A stretch of DNA of 64,000 nt from Ornithomonoglobus_A sp045537455 (GTDB lineage Bacteria > Bacillota > Clostridia > UBA1381): assembly GCA_045537455.1 (NCBI GenBank), contig JAZSPM010000156.1, positions 1 through 64,000 on the forward strand, written 5' to 3'. Positions 55,785-64,000 of this stretch are shown piece after piece. The notes under the pieces were generated by a model. That model was not told where the DNA came from. It saw only the letters and a program-made list of their open reading frames with translations, and searched no databases. The position numbers and the translations under genes were made by a program. Within the stretch, counting starts at the first letter, position 1. Each line of letters starts with the position of its first letter.

Positions 55785-56452
55785 GCATTGCAAATTACCT
55801 GACGGCGCTGGATGCGCAGCGTGATCAGCTTGCCCGCAATCTTGTGACAATGGGTGTTCAGGCTTCGGAATCCGAAAAGCTGAATACCCTTGTGCCGAAG
55901 GTGCTGCAGATTCCGTCCGGCAGACCAGAGGTGACGCTGTTCTGCAACGGCAATGATGCTCTTACCACATACGGTGAGAGCATCTACACTTTCTATATTG
56001 ACGGCTACCGCAGCATCGCGGGCTTTGCTGATGTGTATCCGCATTTCTGCTGCGCGGAGAACGCCTATGCACTTTACTACAATCAGCCGGATTTCAACTG
56101 GGGCGCTGTCATTTACACCATGTGTATCACCCCGGTACGCATCACGCCTGCAAGCAGAATTCTGTTTACCTACAAATCCGGCTCGACCGATGCAGGTGAA
56201 ATGTGGCTGGTGCGCAAGAGCAGTCAGCAGATGTCGCCTGCGGAAACGGCAAGGTATATCCACGAAAAGCTCAGCGGCGGCGAGGCGATCTCCGTTCCGT
56301 TCGGCTGGCTCGGCTCCGTCGGCAACTATATCTCCGTCCTGCATGACTGCAGCGGTGTATCTGCTGACGAATATTATCTCGCTTGGAAGGCAGTGACAGA
56401 TAACACAAGCCCTATGATCAGGACGGTTAAGGTACTGGAGGTGACAACATGA
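55781..56452 (+). CDS. Phage tail-region hypothetical protein
   Basis: 223 residues. It begins MSIANYLTALDAQRDQLARN, an opening common in Clostridia phage genes placed between tail fibre and holin. The middle is beta-rich. Function unknown; a minor tail or baseplate part is likely from position. GGAGGTGAG precedes the start, which overlaps the previous stop (ATGA). Confidence 0.65.
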   Translation: MSIANYLTALDAQRDQLARNLVTMGVQASESEKLNTLVPKVLQIPSGRPEVTLFCNGNDALTTYGESIYTFYIDGYRSIAGFADVYPHFCCAENAYALYYNQPDFNWGAVIYTMCITPVRITPASRILFTYKSGSTDAGEMWLVRKSSQQMSPAETARYIHEKLSGGEAISVPFGWLGSVGNYISVLHDCSGVSADEYYLAWKAVTDNTSPMIRTVKVLEVTT

Positions 56453-56877
56453 AAGGAAGTATCTGTACGGTGATCGGCGCAATCGGCGGCGGAATCGCAG
56501 CGCTGTTCGGCGGCTGGGATTCCGCGTTGGTAACGCTCATCATCTTCATGGGCATTGATTTTGCAACCGGAATGATTACCGGTGCTATGGGCAAGTCTAA
56601 ACACAGCAAGACCGGAAAGCTGAACAGCAAGGCAGGCTGGTACGGGCTTGCGAAGAAGTGCAGCATTCTCATGCTCATTATCGTGGCGGTGCGTCTGGAT
56701 ATTCTGCTCAATACGAATTATGTGCGTGATGCGGTCTGTATTGCGTTCTGCGTGAACGAGCTGCTTTCCATCGTGGAAAATACATCGCTCATGGGCATTC
56801 CGTATCCGCCCGCACTGAAAAATGCCATTGAGGTTCTGCAGAAGCAGACCGGCAGAAAGGATGATAACGATGATTAA
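56449..56877 (+). CDS. Phage holin (holin 4 / Cp-1-like family)
   Basis: 142 residues with hydrophobic segments near 5-20, 26-42, 62-80 and 88-105. The stretch FMGIDFATGMITGAMGKSKH and GWYGLAKKCSILMLIIVAV are typical of this holin family. It would form lesions that let the endolysin reach the cell wall. It starts with ATGA overlap after the previous gene and overlaps the endolysin start by 8 bases. Confidence 0.85.
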   Translation: MKGSICTVIGAIGGGIAALFGGWDSALVTLIIFMGIDFATGMITGAMGKSKHSKTGKLNSKAGWYGLAKKCSILMLIIVAVRLDILLNTNYVRDAVCIAFCVNELLSIVENTSLMGIPYPPALKNAIEVLQKQTGRKDDNDD

Positions 56878-58045
56878 GACCTACGTCTATACCGATAACA
56901 CGCAGCTCTCTCCTCACTTTAATGCGCAGGAGTTCCGCTGCAAGTGCGGCAAGGCACATGATTTTCAGATCGACGATGATCTCATCACCAAGCTGGAGAC
57001 GCTCTATGCAGCCCTCAGCTGCTCTAAGATCATCGTGACCTCCGGTTTCCGTTGTGCTGCTCATGATAAGGCAGTCAAGGGCAGCGGCACGGGACAGCAT
57101 ACACGCGGCAAGGCTGCGGACATCTGTTGCTACGGGCAGGACGGTCAGCCGATTTCCAGCAAGACCGTCTGCTGCAAGGCGCAGGATACCGGCTTCACCG
57201 GCATTGCCAATATCACTGCCGCCTACATCTACACGCACGTCGATGTGCGCTCCGGCGGAAAGTGGTACGGTGATGAGGTACATGGCAACAGCACTGTCAC
57301 GGATGATTTCTATAAATACTTCGGAGGCGATGATATGAAGGGCATCGACGTCAGCGTTCACAACGGCAAGATCGACTGGCAGAATGTCAGGGCGGCGGGC
57401 ATTGACTTTGCAATCCTGAGAGCAGGATACGGCAGGCTTGCATCGCAGAAGGATGACCGTTTCGAGGAGAACTATGCGGGTGCTAAGGCGGCAGGCATTC
57501 CAATCGGCGCTTACTGGTATTCCTATGCAATGACACCGGAGGAAGCAGAACTGGAGGCGGATGTGTTCCTGTCCGTCATCAAGGGGAAGCAGTTCGAGAT
57601 GCCTGTATACTTTGACCTTGAGGAGAAAAAACAGTTTGACCTCGGTAAGGAGAAGGTGTCTGCCATTATGCGAGCGTTCCTTGAAAGAGTCGAGGCTGCA
57701 GGCTACTTTGTCGGTCTGTACGGCTCGGCATCCTCACTCACGACACATACCGCCGATGACATCAAATCCCGATATACGATTTGGCTGGCACATTGGTGTG
57801 ACCGAACGAATTATAGCGGTGCTTATGGTATCTGGCAGCATTCCGAGAAAGGCAAGGTCGCAGGCATCAACGGCAACGTCGATCTTGATATCGGCTACAA
57901 GGACTTTCCCACGATCATCAAGGCGAAGGGGCTGAACGGCTACGGCAAGGAGCCGAATCCGCCTGCGCCTGCTGTGGAGGACGGCATTACCGTTGAGGTC
58001 ACGGTTGACGGAAAGAAGTACAGCGGAAAACTGAATAAGGCATAA
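56870..58045 (+). CDS. Two-domain endolysin, M15 peptidase plus GH25 muramidase
   Basis: 391 residues. The first part (about 1-150) is an M15A-type D,D-peptidase: SPHFNAQEFRCKCG, SGFRCAAHDKAVKG, TRGKAADI and THVDVR give the zinc ligands. The second (about 155-375) is a GH25 lysozyme: MKGIDVSVHNGKIDWQNV, ILRAGYGR and MPVYFDLEEKK with the catalytic Asp/Glu. Thus it should cut both peptide and glycan. A short C-terminal tail follows. Start chosen at 56870 (AAAGGATG upstream). A strong terminator ends the lysis module. Confidence 0.92.
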   Translation: MIKTYVYTDNTQLSPHFNAQEFRCKCGKAHDFQIDDDLITKLETLYAALSCSKIIVTSGFRCAAHDKAVKGSGTGQHTRGKAADICCYGQDGQPISSKTVCCKAQDTGFTGIANITAAYIYTHVDVRSGGKWYGDEVHGNSTVTDDFYKYFGGDDMKGIDVSVHNGKIDWQNVRAAGIDFAILRAGYGRLASQKDDRFEENYAGAKAAGIPIGAYWYSYAMTPEEAELEADVFLSVIKGKQFEMPVYFDLEEKKQFDLGKEKVSAIMRAFLERVEAAGYFVGLYGSASSLTTHTADDIKSRYTIWLAHWCDRTNYSGAYGIWQHSEKGKVAGINGNVDLDIGYKDFPTIIKAKGLNGYGKEPNPPAPAVEDGITVEVTVDGKKYSGKLNKA

Positions 58046-58049
58046 TATC

Positions 58050-58092
58050 TGCGCCCGTCGGGAAATTTTTTCTCGGCGGGCGCATTTTTTTC
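58050..58092 (+). terminator. Terminator of the lysis module
   Basis: GC-rich stem TGCGCCCGTCG / CGGCGGGCGCA followed by T7. Confidence 0.9.
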
Positions 58093-58167
58093 GTCCAAAC
58101 GCACCTCGATTCTGTAGTGGGATATGAAGGGGTTGACTTTCCCGGCTATCATTAGGAGGTGAGATTC

Positions 58168-58434
58168 ATGATAAAGCACAAAATTACCGATAAGGAAAAA
58201 GCAATGGTCAATGGAGGGAACACTGTGGAAGAGACCAAAGAGCCTGTCGTCCCGGTCAGCGAAAAGTATATGCTGACGATCCGGGAGGCTTCGATCTATT
58301 TCAGCATCGGCGAAAAGAAGCTGCGTCGGCTGGCGGAAGAACACACAGGTGATTTCGCTGTTATCAACGGAAACCGCTATTTGATTATTAGAACAAAATT
58401 CGAGCAGTTTCTCCTCGAAACTTCTACCATCTGA
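58168..58434 (+). CDS. Excisionase-like small protein 1
   Basis: 88 residues. The core LTIREASIYFSIGEKKLRRL, then INGNRYLIIRTKFEQFL, is the winged-helix pattern of Tn916-type Xis proteins. AGGAGGT lies 7 bases before the ATG. It is the first of three related small genes leading to an integrase; it has a 20-residue N-terminal extension absent from the second copy. Confidence 0.8.
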   Translation: MIKHKITDKEKAMVNGGNTVEETKEPVVPVSEKYMLTIREASIYFSIGEKKLRRLAEEHTGDFAVINGNRYLIIRTKFEQFLLETSTI

Positions 58435-58534
58435 TTTGACGTTAAAGTGCCGTAAGTAGTTGCTTTTTCGCCGAAATAGAGTAATATATGATACTAAGCC
58501 CGGAGAGGCAAATATATTACTGGAGGCGATCAGC

Positions 58535-58765
58535 ATGGACGAACTGAAAATCCCGGAGAAGTTTATTCTCTCGATCAGGGAGGCTGCTTTATACTTCGGC
58601 ATGGGAGAGAAGAAAATCCGCAGAATGGCAGAAGACAATGAAGGCGACTTTGCACTGTACAACGGAAACCGCTACCTTGTTATCCGCCCGCTGATGGAGC
58701 AGTACTTCACAGCGCTTGCAAAGAAAGGAGGCACACAGGATGCAGAGAGCAACACCGGAAAATAA
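58535..58765 (+). CDS. Excisionase-like small protein 2
   Basis: 76 residues: LSIREAALYFGMGEKKIRRM and YNGNRYLVIRPLMEQYF. Close paralog of the preceding gene. GGAGGCG 6 bases before the ATG. It overlaps the next gene by 26 bases. Confidence 0.85.
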   Translation: MDELKIPEKFILSIREAALYFGMGEKKIRRMAEDNEGDFALYNGNRYLVIRPLMEQYFTALAKKGGTQDAESNTGK

Positions 58766-58949
58766 GGATTTCCTGACGCCCGAAGAGACGATCGTTCTTT
58801 TTGTCCTGAGCAGACGGAAATTCGGCGAATGGCTGCGTAAACAGAACACCCGCCCGATGATCGTGATGGTCGGGAAGCGTAAAATGATCAACCGCACAGC
58901 CTTTCAGGAGTATCTGTGCGAACACCCTGAGTTAAGGAGGAAAATTTAA
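58740..58949 (+). CDS. Small DNA-binding-like protein before the integrase
   Basis: 69 residues: LTPEETIVLFVLSRRKFGEW and KRKMINRTAFQEYL. It follows the same helix-wing plan as the two excisionase-like proteins but is more divergent (KFGEWLRKQN in the recognition helix). AAAGGAGG precedes the ATG at 58740. Its stop overlaps the integrase start (TAATG), so they are translated together. Confidence 0.75.
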   Translation: MQRATPENKDFLTPEETIVLFVLSRRKFGEWLRKQNTRPMIVMVGKRKMINRTAFQEYLCEHPELRRKI

Positions 58950-60196
58950 TGGGTATCAGAGGAAACATCCGCCGTGATCCCAAGCGCCGTATTCTTCGCG
59001 CCGGGGAGTCCATCAGGGCGGACGGCAAGTATCAGTTCAAGTATTATGTGGACGGGAAGCCGCACTTCGTTTATAGCTGGAAGCTGGAACCGACAGACAC
59101 ACTTCCGCAGGGAAAGAAGCCGTGCCTTTCCCTGCGTGAAATGGAGAAGCAGATCGGCTATGACCTTGATGCGATGCTCGATCCGCAGAAGAAAAACATG
59201 ACGGTAATGGAGCTTGTGGAGCGCTACCTGAGAACCAGAACTGCCGTAAAGCCGCAGACGAAAACGAATTATAACTTCGTGGTGAACCTTCTGAAAAAGG
59301 AGGAGTTCAGCGGCAGAAAGATCGGAACCATCAAGACCTCGGATGCAAAGCTGTTCCTGATCAAGATGCAGAGTGACGGCAGGGGCTACAGTTCCGTCAA
59401 GACTGTGCGCGGTGTTCTGCGTCCGGCATTTCAGATGGCTGTCGATGATGACATCCTCGTCAAGAACCCCTTCGGCTTCCAGCTTGCCGGTGTGGTCGTC
59501 AACGACAGCAAGACCAGAGAGGCAATCACCAAAGAGCAGATGCGCAAGTTCCTGAAATTCGTACACGACGATAACACCTACTGCAAATACTACGAGGCGG
59601 TATTCATCCTGTTCCATACCGGGATGCGTATTTCGGAATTCTGCGGTCTGACGCTGAAAGACATTGACCTGAAGAACCGTATCGTCAATATCGACCATCA
59701 GCTTCAGCGCACTTCCAAAATGGAGTATGTGATCCAGACTACCAAGACGAATGCCGGAAAGCGGCAGATTCCGATCACCGAGGATGTCGCCCGCTGCTTT
59801 CAGGCGATTATTGAGGACAGGGAGAAGCCGAGAACAGAACCCTTTGTTGACGGATACTGCGGCTTCCTGTATTTCGACGAGAACGGTATGCCGCTGGTCG
59901 CCCTGCACTGGGAGCATCGCTTCAACCGCATGGTCAGCAAGTATAATGAGATTTACCGGGTGCAGATGCCGAATATCACGCCGCACATCTGCCGCCACAC
60001 CTACTGCAGCAATCAGGCAAAGGCAGGCATGAACCCGAAAACGCTGCAATACCTGATGGGACACAGCGAAATCGGCGTCACGCTTGACGTTTATACGCAT
60101 CTGGGACTGGAGGACGCTGCTGCGGAGCTTCACCGCATGGAGGAAGTCCAGAACGCCCGTCAGGAAATGAACAGAACAAAGGATGAAGCAGTATAA
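58949..60196 (+). CDS. Tn916-type tyrosine recombinase (integrase)
   Basis: 415 residues. An N-terminal arm-binding domain (FKYYVDGKPHFVYSWKLE) and SAM-like core-binding domain (residues about 85-180) precede the catalytic domain with Arg in TGMRISEFCGL, HICRHTY, GHSEIGVTLD and the nucleophile Tyr in DVYTHLG. The set of active residues is complete. Together with the small Xis-like genes it forms an integration module that could still excise. AGGAGG is upstream of the ATG. Confidence 0.93.
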   Translation: MGIRGNIRRDPKRRILRAGESIRADGKYQFKYYVDGKPHFVYSWKLEPTDTLPQGKKPCLSLREMEKQIGYDLDAMLDPQKKNMTVMELVERYLRTRTAVKPQTKTNYNFVVNLLKKEEFSGRKIGTIKTSDAKLFLIKMQSDGRGYSSVKTVRGVLRPAFQMAVDDDILVKNPFGFQLAGVVVNDSKTREAITKEQMRKFLKFVHDDNTYCKYYEAVFILFHTGMRISEFCGLTLKDIDLKNRIVNIDHQLQRTSKMEYVIQTTKTNAGKRQIPITEDVARCFQAIIEDREKPRTEPFVDGYCGFLYFDENGMPLVALHWEHRFNRMVSKYNEIYRVQMPNITPHICRHTYCSNQAKAGMNPKTLQYLMGHSEIGVTLDVYTHLGLEDAAAELHRMEEVQNARQEMNRTKDEAV

Positions 60197-60200
60197 AGAA

Positions 60201-60253
60201 AATCCCCCTCATCATTGGAACGTAAGCGTTCCTTTGATAAGGGGGATTTTTTG
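60201..60253. terminator. Bidirectional terminator after the integrase
   Basis: Long stem AATCCCCCT...GGAACG / CGTTCC...AGGGGGATT with a T6 run on the plus side and an A/T run on the other; it also ends the convergent transporter gene. Confidence 0.9.
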
Positions 60254-61153
60254 TCATTCAGGCTCTTTCATGGAATCATTTGCTGAAAGCGTATCAGATA
60301 CAACAAATACCGTTCCGAGTACCATGATGACGAAAGCTATCATGTAGGTAATTGTCAGGGATTCACGCAGAAATATAAATGACAGCATCGCTCCTATAAA
60401 TGGAGCAATCGCATAAAAGGCACTTGTTTTTGCTGCACCGAGCGTTTTCTGCGCCCTGATATATGTGAAGACACTCAGCCCGTATGCCACGAATCCAAGT
60501 AAGACCGCAGGCAGGATAAACCGTAGTTCAGGCAGTTTCTCGCCGAGTATCACTGCAACAATAAACGAGCCAGTCCCTGAACCGAAGCCCTTGATCGTCA
60601 CGATCTGATAGGTGCTTTTATCCGAAATGCTCCTTGTGCAGTTATTTTCCAGTCCCCAGCAGGCAGTTGCTCCGAGAACAAGCAGAGAGCCGACAGAGAA
60701 TGTAAAACTGTCCTCACCACCAAAAGAAAGAATGATGCTCGACAGCGTGATAAGACCGATTGCCACCCACAGCTTTCCGCTGACCTTCTCCTTGAAGATA
60801 AACAGGGCTATGAGCGTTGTCGCAACGATCTCAAAGTTTCCGAGCAGTGAAGCATTTGCAGAAGTACCGATCTTCACACCGAGCATAAGAAGTATTGGTG
60901 CTATGATGTCAAGCAGAACCATTCCGACCGTGTATGGAAGATCTTTCTTTTCAAGCAGTTTCGTCTGGGCTTCGTGTTTATGGTGAAACAGGTACATGAT
61001 GCCGACACCTGCCCCTGCACCGAGATAAAGCAAAGCCGCCATAAAGGTAGGAGTGATCTTGTCGAGCAGAAGCTTTGAGCATGGAACATTCAAAGCATAG
61101 AACACCGCCGCCGCTATTGCATAGCAGACTGCTGCTGCTTTTTCATTCTTCAT
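60254..61153 (-). CDS. EamA/DMT-family transporter
   Basis: 299 residues, about ten membrane helices in two repeated halves, each with EamA-type features (YALNVPCSKLLLDKI in the first; TYIRAQKTLGAAKTSAFYAI and FLRESLTITYMIAF in the second). Such proteins export amino acids or other metabolites. Starts as ATGA overlap with the methyltransferase stop, so both are one operon controlled from the 61.8 kb promoter. Confidence 0.9.
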   Translation of the reverse strand: MKNEKAAAVCYAIAAAVFYALNVPCSKLLLDKITPTFMAALLYLGAGAGVGIMYLFHHKHEAQTKLLEKKDLPYTVGMVLLDIIAPILLMLGVKIGTSANASLLGNFEIVATTLIALFIFKEKVSGKLWVAIGLITLSSIILSFGGEDSFTFSVGSLLVLGATACWGLENNCTRSISDKSTYQIVTIKGFGSGTGSFIVAVILGEKLPELRFILPAVLLGFVAYGLSVFTYIRAQKTLGAAKTSAFYAIAPFIGAMLSFIFLRESLTITYMIAFVIMVLGTVFVVSDTLSANDSMKEPE

Positions 61154-61743
61154 ATCCGTTCAAGGCAGATGATCTGAGCATAAGCGTCAGACTTGTCAAA
61201 TGCTCTTTTGAAGCCGTATCCTGCAAAGTTTTCCGTCATTTCATCTGCGGTATATATTCTGCCGTGGATCTTGTGTATGTCAAGGGCGGTGTTTATCACC
61301 TTGCGTATAGGCAGCGGTAGCTTTGGATCGGCAATATACAGTCTGCCGCCTTTTTTGAGAAGCCTTGCACACTCTTTTGAGAAACCGTCCTTATCGGGAA
61401 AATGATGATATGCCATACAAGCAACGATCACATCAAATTTACCATCCTCAAAGGGCGTATTATCGCAGGAACAGTTCAGTATTTCCATGTCGGGGCATTT
61501 CTTTCTTGCCTGTTCAAGCATTTTTTCCTCAACATCTATACCATAACCGCTGATACTGCATTTCTGCGAAAGCCGGTACAGAATTGTTCCCGTACCGCAG
61601 CTCATTTCAAGAACTGTCATTCCGTCCGTCAGCTGCACATTCTCGTTCACAAGGGTATAGAACTTTTCCGAGAGCTTTCCCTCGTAGCTGTCATCATATT
61701 TCTCTGCTTTTTTGTCGAATTTGAAATCTTTTTTCTCGCTCAT
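61150..61743 (-). CDS. Class I SAM-dependent methyltransferase
   Basis: 197 residues. Motif I is VLEMSCGTGTIL, acidic loop GIDVEEKML, motif II/III DVIVACMAYHHFPD and LLKKGGRLYIADP, all of the Methyltransf_11 type. Cytosolic; substrate unknown. GGAGGAC 6 bases before the ATG. It heads a two-gene operon with the EamA transporter and is divergent from a TetR gene, a common arrangement for a regulated methylation/efflux pair. Confidence 0.88.
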   Translation of the reverse strand: MSEKKDFKFDKKAEKYDDSYEGKLSEKFYTLVNENVQLTDGMTVLEMSCGTGTILYRLSQKCSISGYGIDVEEKMLEQARKKCPDMEILNCSCDNTPFEDGKFDVIVACMAYHHFPDKDGFSKECARLLKKGGRLYIADPKLPLPIRKVINTALDIHKIHGRIYTADEMTENFAGYGFKRAFDKSDAYAQIICLERI

Positions 61744-61817
61744 GGTATGTCCTCCTTGACAAACAGCTTGCTTTATGATATCATTTATTCAATACCGAAC
61801 ATCTTGTGCTGTAATAA

Positions 61818-61858
61818 TACTAACACATTTTACCCGATAATTCAATAACCGATTATCC
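61818..61858. promoter_or_regulatory. Promoter with overlapping TetR-type operator
   Basis: Minus strand TTGAAT, 17 bases, TAGTAT toward the methyltransferase. GATAAT and ATTATC, ten bases apart, form an inverted repeat over the -35 box, a fitting site for the adjacent TetR protein. Confidence 0.45.
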
Positions 61859-61911
61859 GAAAAAGTACGTTACTGAACAAAAAGCCGATTTTGTACGGAA
61901 AGGAGCATATC

Positions 61912-62454
61912 ATGGACAGACGGCAGCGCAGGACGAGAAGCCTGATATTTACGGCATTCTCTGCTTTGCTTGAAAGGAAATCCTACACATCTATGACTGT
62001 GCAGGACATTATAGATGAAGCAGACATCGGTAGAAGCACTTTCTATGCTCACTTCGAGACGAAGGACGAGCTTCTCAAAGCATTGTGTACTGATATATTC
62101 GATCATGTTTTTTCGGAAGAGATCATGTCTGAGGAGAAGCATGACTTTTCACACCACAGCTCATTCCGTGACAGGATCACGCATATCCTCTATCATCTGC
62201 AAGAAAAACAGCAGAGCATCAGAGGATTGTTCAGCGGAGAGTGCGGCGAGATATTCCTTCGCTATCTGAAAGAGTATCTCTGCAAGGTATTTGACGCACA
62301 TATCACGGTAATCAATGATGTACCTCACGACTATGCGCTTGATCTTGCCGTCAGCAGCTTTGCGGAAACAGTACGCTGGTGGCTGAAAGGTCACGGCGAA
62401 TATACTCCTGAACAAATCATCAACTATTACTGTGCGTTTACTAATGTGATATAA
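61912..62454 (+). CDS. TetR/AcrR-family regulator
   Basis: 180 residues. N-terminal helix-turn-helix MTVQDIIDEADIGRSTFYAH followed by FETKDELL is a full TetR signature; the C-terminal domain is of the TetR_C_7-like type (WWLKGHGEYTPEQI). Start MDRRQRRTR has AAAGGAG 7 bases upstream. It probably represses the divergent methyltransferase/EamA operon and its own operon. Confidence 0.92.
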   Translation: MDRRQRRTRSLIFTAFSALLERKSYTSMTVQDIIDEADIGRSTFYAHFETKDELLKALCTDIFDHVFSEEIMSEEKHDFSHHSSFRDRITHILYHLQEKQQSIRGLFSGECGEIFLRYLKEYLCKVFDAHITVINDVPHDYALDLAVSSFAETVRWWLKGHGEYTPEQIINYYCAFTNVI

Positions 62455-62471
62455 CGAAAGGAGCGGATAAA

Positions 62472-63086
62472 GTGGATAGAAGATTATTGATAATCGGCGG
62501 ATCTCCGTGCAGCGGAAAGAGTACTGCTGCAGAGCGTATCGCACAGGAATACGGTGCTTACTATTTCAAAGTCGATGATCATCTCAGTGAGCTGATAAAG
62601 CAGGCGGCAGATAATGGAAGTGCAGTCTGCAATGCGATTCAGCAGATGTCTCCCGAGGAGATATGGATGAGAGAGCCAGAAGTTCAATGCAAAGAGGAAT
62701 TTGAGATATACAGGGATATTGCTCCGTTTGTATTTGATATGATAAGCAGGATAGAGGCAGACCTGATCATTACAGAAGGCGCAGCATACACGCCGGAGGT
62801 CATGGAGACATACACATCAGATGGATATGTCACAATTGTCCCGTCGCCTGAGTTTCAGGTATCTCATTACAGAGAGCGTGAGTGGGTGCCGTATGTGCTT
62901 GAAGGCTGTTCTGACAAGGATAAAGCCTTTGATAACTGGATGCAGAGAGATATTCTCTTTGCACAGCAGATACAGACTGAATGTGTTACAACGGGTATTC
63001 CCTGCAAGGTTAATGACGGTTCTGAGTCTGTTGAACAGCTCTGCCAGTGGGCTATAGAAAAGCTGTGTATGGTGGATTTAAAATGA
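62472..63086 (+). CDS. P-loop nucleotide kinase-like protein
   Basis: 204 residues. GGSPCSGKSTAAERIA is a Walker A of the AAA_18/shikimate kinase-like class; DLIITEGAAYTPE may be the Walker B side. The rest resembles small-molecule kinases or chloramphenicol-phosphotransferase-like proteins, but the substrate is unknown. It starts at GTG with AAAGGAGCG upstream, 17 bases after the TetR stop, and overlaps the next gene (ATGA). Confidence 0.75.
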   Translation: MDRRLLIIGGSPCSGKSTAAERIAQEYGAYYFKVDDHLSELIKQAADNGSAVCNAIQQMSPEEIWMREPEVQCKEEFEIYRDIAPFVFDMISRIEADLIITEGAAYTPEVMETYTSDGYVTIVPSPEFQVSHYREREWVPYVLEGCSDKDKAFDNWMQRDILFAQQIQTECVTTGIPCKVNDGSESVEQLCQWAIEKLCMVDLK

Positions 63087-63583
63087 AATACTATATTATC
63101 CTGCTGAGTCTTGTATTGATCTCGGCTTTGTTATGCCATATAACACATGAACTACTTCACATTGTGGTTGGTAAGTTATGCGGTCTGAAACTTGTCAGTG
63201 TAAAATGGTTCAGATATCATGGCGGAACAAAAGTTACATTTGAAAATGAACAGGAAATAACAGACGACAGCAACAAATATATTCCTAAAGCATGGATATG
63301 TGAGACATTAGCGGGAATAGCCGGAAACACTCTGCTTGCATATCTCTTTATCATAATTTACAGCTGCATTGGATCAGGATACATAAAACTTTTCTTTTGG
63401 GTAATGGCGCTGATGTACCTTATCTGCGATCCGGGTTATGCAGTACTTTCAGCATTCAGCAACAGCGGTGACTTATATCTTGTTAATAAAGCTTTAGGTG
63501 AAAGAGCATATCTGACCAAGATACTGTCTGTATTTCTTCTTATTATCAATATTTCGGTTTTTATTATTATGACACATAAATAA
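63083..63583 (+). CDS. Integral membrane protein with HExxH motif
   Basis: 166 residues, four or so membrane helices. HELLH sits in the first helix (residues 23-27), a zinc-protease-like motif as in M50/DUF3267 proteins, and a possible third ligand Asp lies in ICDPGYAV. It could be an intramembrane metalloprotease or only a fold relative. The start overlaps the kinase-like stop as ATGA; a longer frame would overlap by 36 bases. Confidence 0.65.
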   Translation: MKYYIILLSLVLISALLCHITHELLHIVVGKLCGLKLVSVKWFRYHGGTKVTFENEQEITDDSNKYIPKAWICETLAGIAGNTLLAYLFIIIYSCIGSGYIKLFFWVMALMYLICDPGYAVLSAFSNSGDLYLVNKALGERAYLTKILSVFLLIINISVFIIMTHK

Positions 63584-63595
63584 TGTGAGGTGCCT

Positions 63596-64000
63596 ATGAA
63601 AGTATTACTGTTTCTCGCAAATGGCTTTGAAACAATGGAAGCAAGTGTGTTTGTCGATATTATGGGCTGGGCAGGTATTAAAGTTACAACCTGCGCTATG
63701 CGTAAAAACATTACAAGCACCTTCGGAGTATCGGTCAATGCGGATATTTTAATAAGTGATGTTTGCATTGACGATTATGATGCACTGGCTATTCCCGGTG
63801 GATTTGAAGAATACGGATTCTATGAAGACGCTTTTTCTGAGCAGGCAGTAAGGCTCATCAAGGAATTCAATGACCGTGGCAAACTGATCGCTACAATCTG
63901 CGTTGCAGCACTTGCACTCGGAAACAGTGGCATATTGAACGGCAAAAGGGCTACTACTTATCATCTGAACAACGGTCGCAGACAGAAACAGCTCGCAGAA
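63596..64000 (+). CDS. DJ-1/PfpI-family protein, cut by the window end
   Basis: The first 135 residues are present. MKVLLFLANGFETMEASVFV with the conserved Glu, then ALAIPGGFEEYGFY and the nucleophile region ATICVAALALG (Cys) are typical of the DJ-1/PfpI group (glyoxalase III, chaperone or protease-like activities). GTGAGGTG precedes the ATG. The reading frame is open at 64000, so the C-terminus lies outside. Confidence 0.88.
   Translation, partial: MKVLLFLANGFETMEASVFVDIMGWAGIKVTTCAMRKNITSTFGVSVNADILISDVCIDDYDALAIPGGFEEYGFYEDAFSEQAVRLIKEFNDRGKLIATICVAALALGNSGILNGKRATTYHLNNGRRQKQLAE

Noticed and set aside
1..64000. CRISPR arrays, rRNA and tRNA genes
   Set aside because: No regularly spaced direct repeats, rRNA cores or cloverleaf with a conserved TTCGA arm were seen on either strand.

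Overview
The window looks like a Clostridia genome of the Ruminococcus type. AT-rich housekeeping and accessory genes have strong GGAGG ribosome sites and consensus sigma-A promoters. More GC-rich acquired blocks sit between them. The genus is an inference from gene style; no rRNA or other marker gene is present.

Layout. 0-3.5 kb: a minus-strand operon of an unknown zinc-ribbon protein (with a MITE-like insert near its C-terminal end), an MBL-fold hydrolase and an unknown protein. 3.6-6.8 kb: an ECF sigma factor, a membrane anti-sigma-like protein and a solute-binding lipoprotein. 6.9-10.3 kb: two HAD phosphatases, a DUF4143-type ATPase and a small hypothetical gene. 10.9-15.9 kb: a minus-strand operon of small-molecule enzymes (ATC-hydrolase-like, alpha/beta hydrolase, MBL hydrolase, BAAT-type acyl hydrolase, SRPBCC protein, two DUF6796-like membrane proteins). 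Upstream of it lies a yybP-ykoY (manganese) riboswitch with its own promoter and terminator. 16.3-19.9 kb: decayed mobile DNA, comprising a Fic N-terminal remnant, an IS21 remnant that interrupts an XRE regulator, and an intact divergent operator/promoter pair.

20-55.4 kb: a large lipopeptide biosynthetic cluster, almost all on the minus strand. One consensus promoter near 55.35 kb precedes carbamoyltransferase, SGNH hydrolase, discrete malonyl transacylase, a 4438-residue hybrid synthetase (FAAL-ACP-KS-ACP-aminotransferase-C-T-C-A-T-E-C), Asp/Glu racemase, AsnB-type amidotransferase, a 1640-residue NRPS (A-T-C-A-T), a stand-alone degenerate condensation-like protein and an MFS transporter. 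Next come a MacB-like ABC exporter, an MBL hydrolase, an ECF sigma/anti-sigma pair and an Sfp-type phosphopantetheinyl transferase. The starter part matches the iturin/mycosubtilin (MycA) plan: a fatty acid is activated, extended once by an AT-less KS served by the discrete transacylase, and transaminated to a beta-amino acyl chain. Specificity residues read by eye suggest Tyr (then epimerised), an acidic or otherwise unusual residue (DPRH-type pocket, with a racemase encoded nearby), and Phe. One module has no adenylation domain, and no thioesterase is present.

55.4-60.2 kb: a GC-rich phage-derived block (small tail-region genes, holin, a two-domain M15/GH25 endolysin, three small excisionase-like genes, a Tn916-type integrase). 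60.2-64 kb: an EamA transporter and methyltransferase divergent from a TetR-led operon with a P-loop kinase-like protein, a membrane HExxH protein and a DJ-1/PfpI protein cut by the window end.
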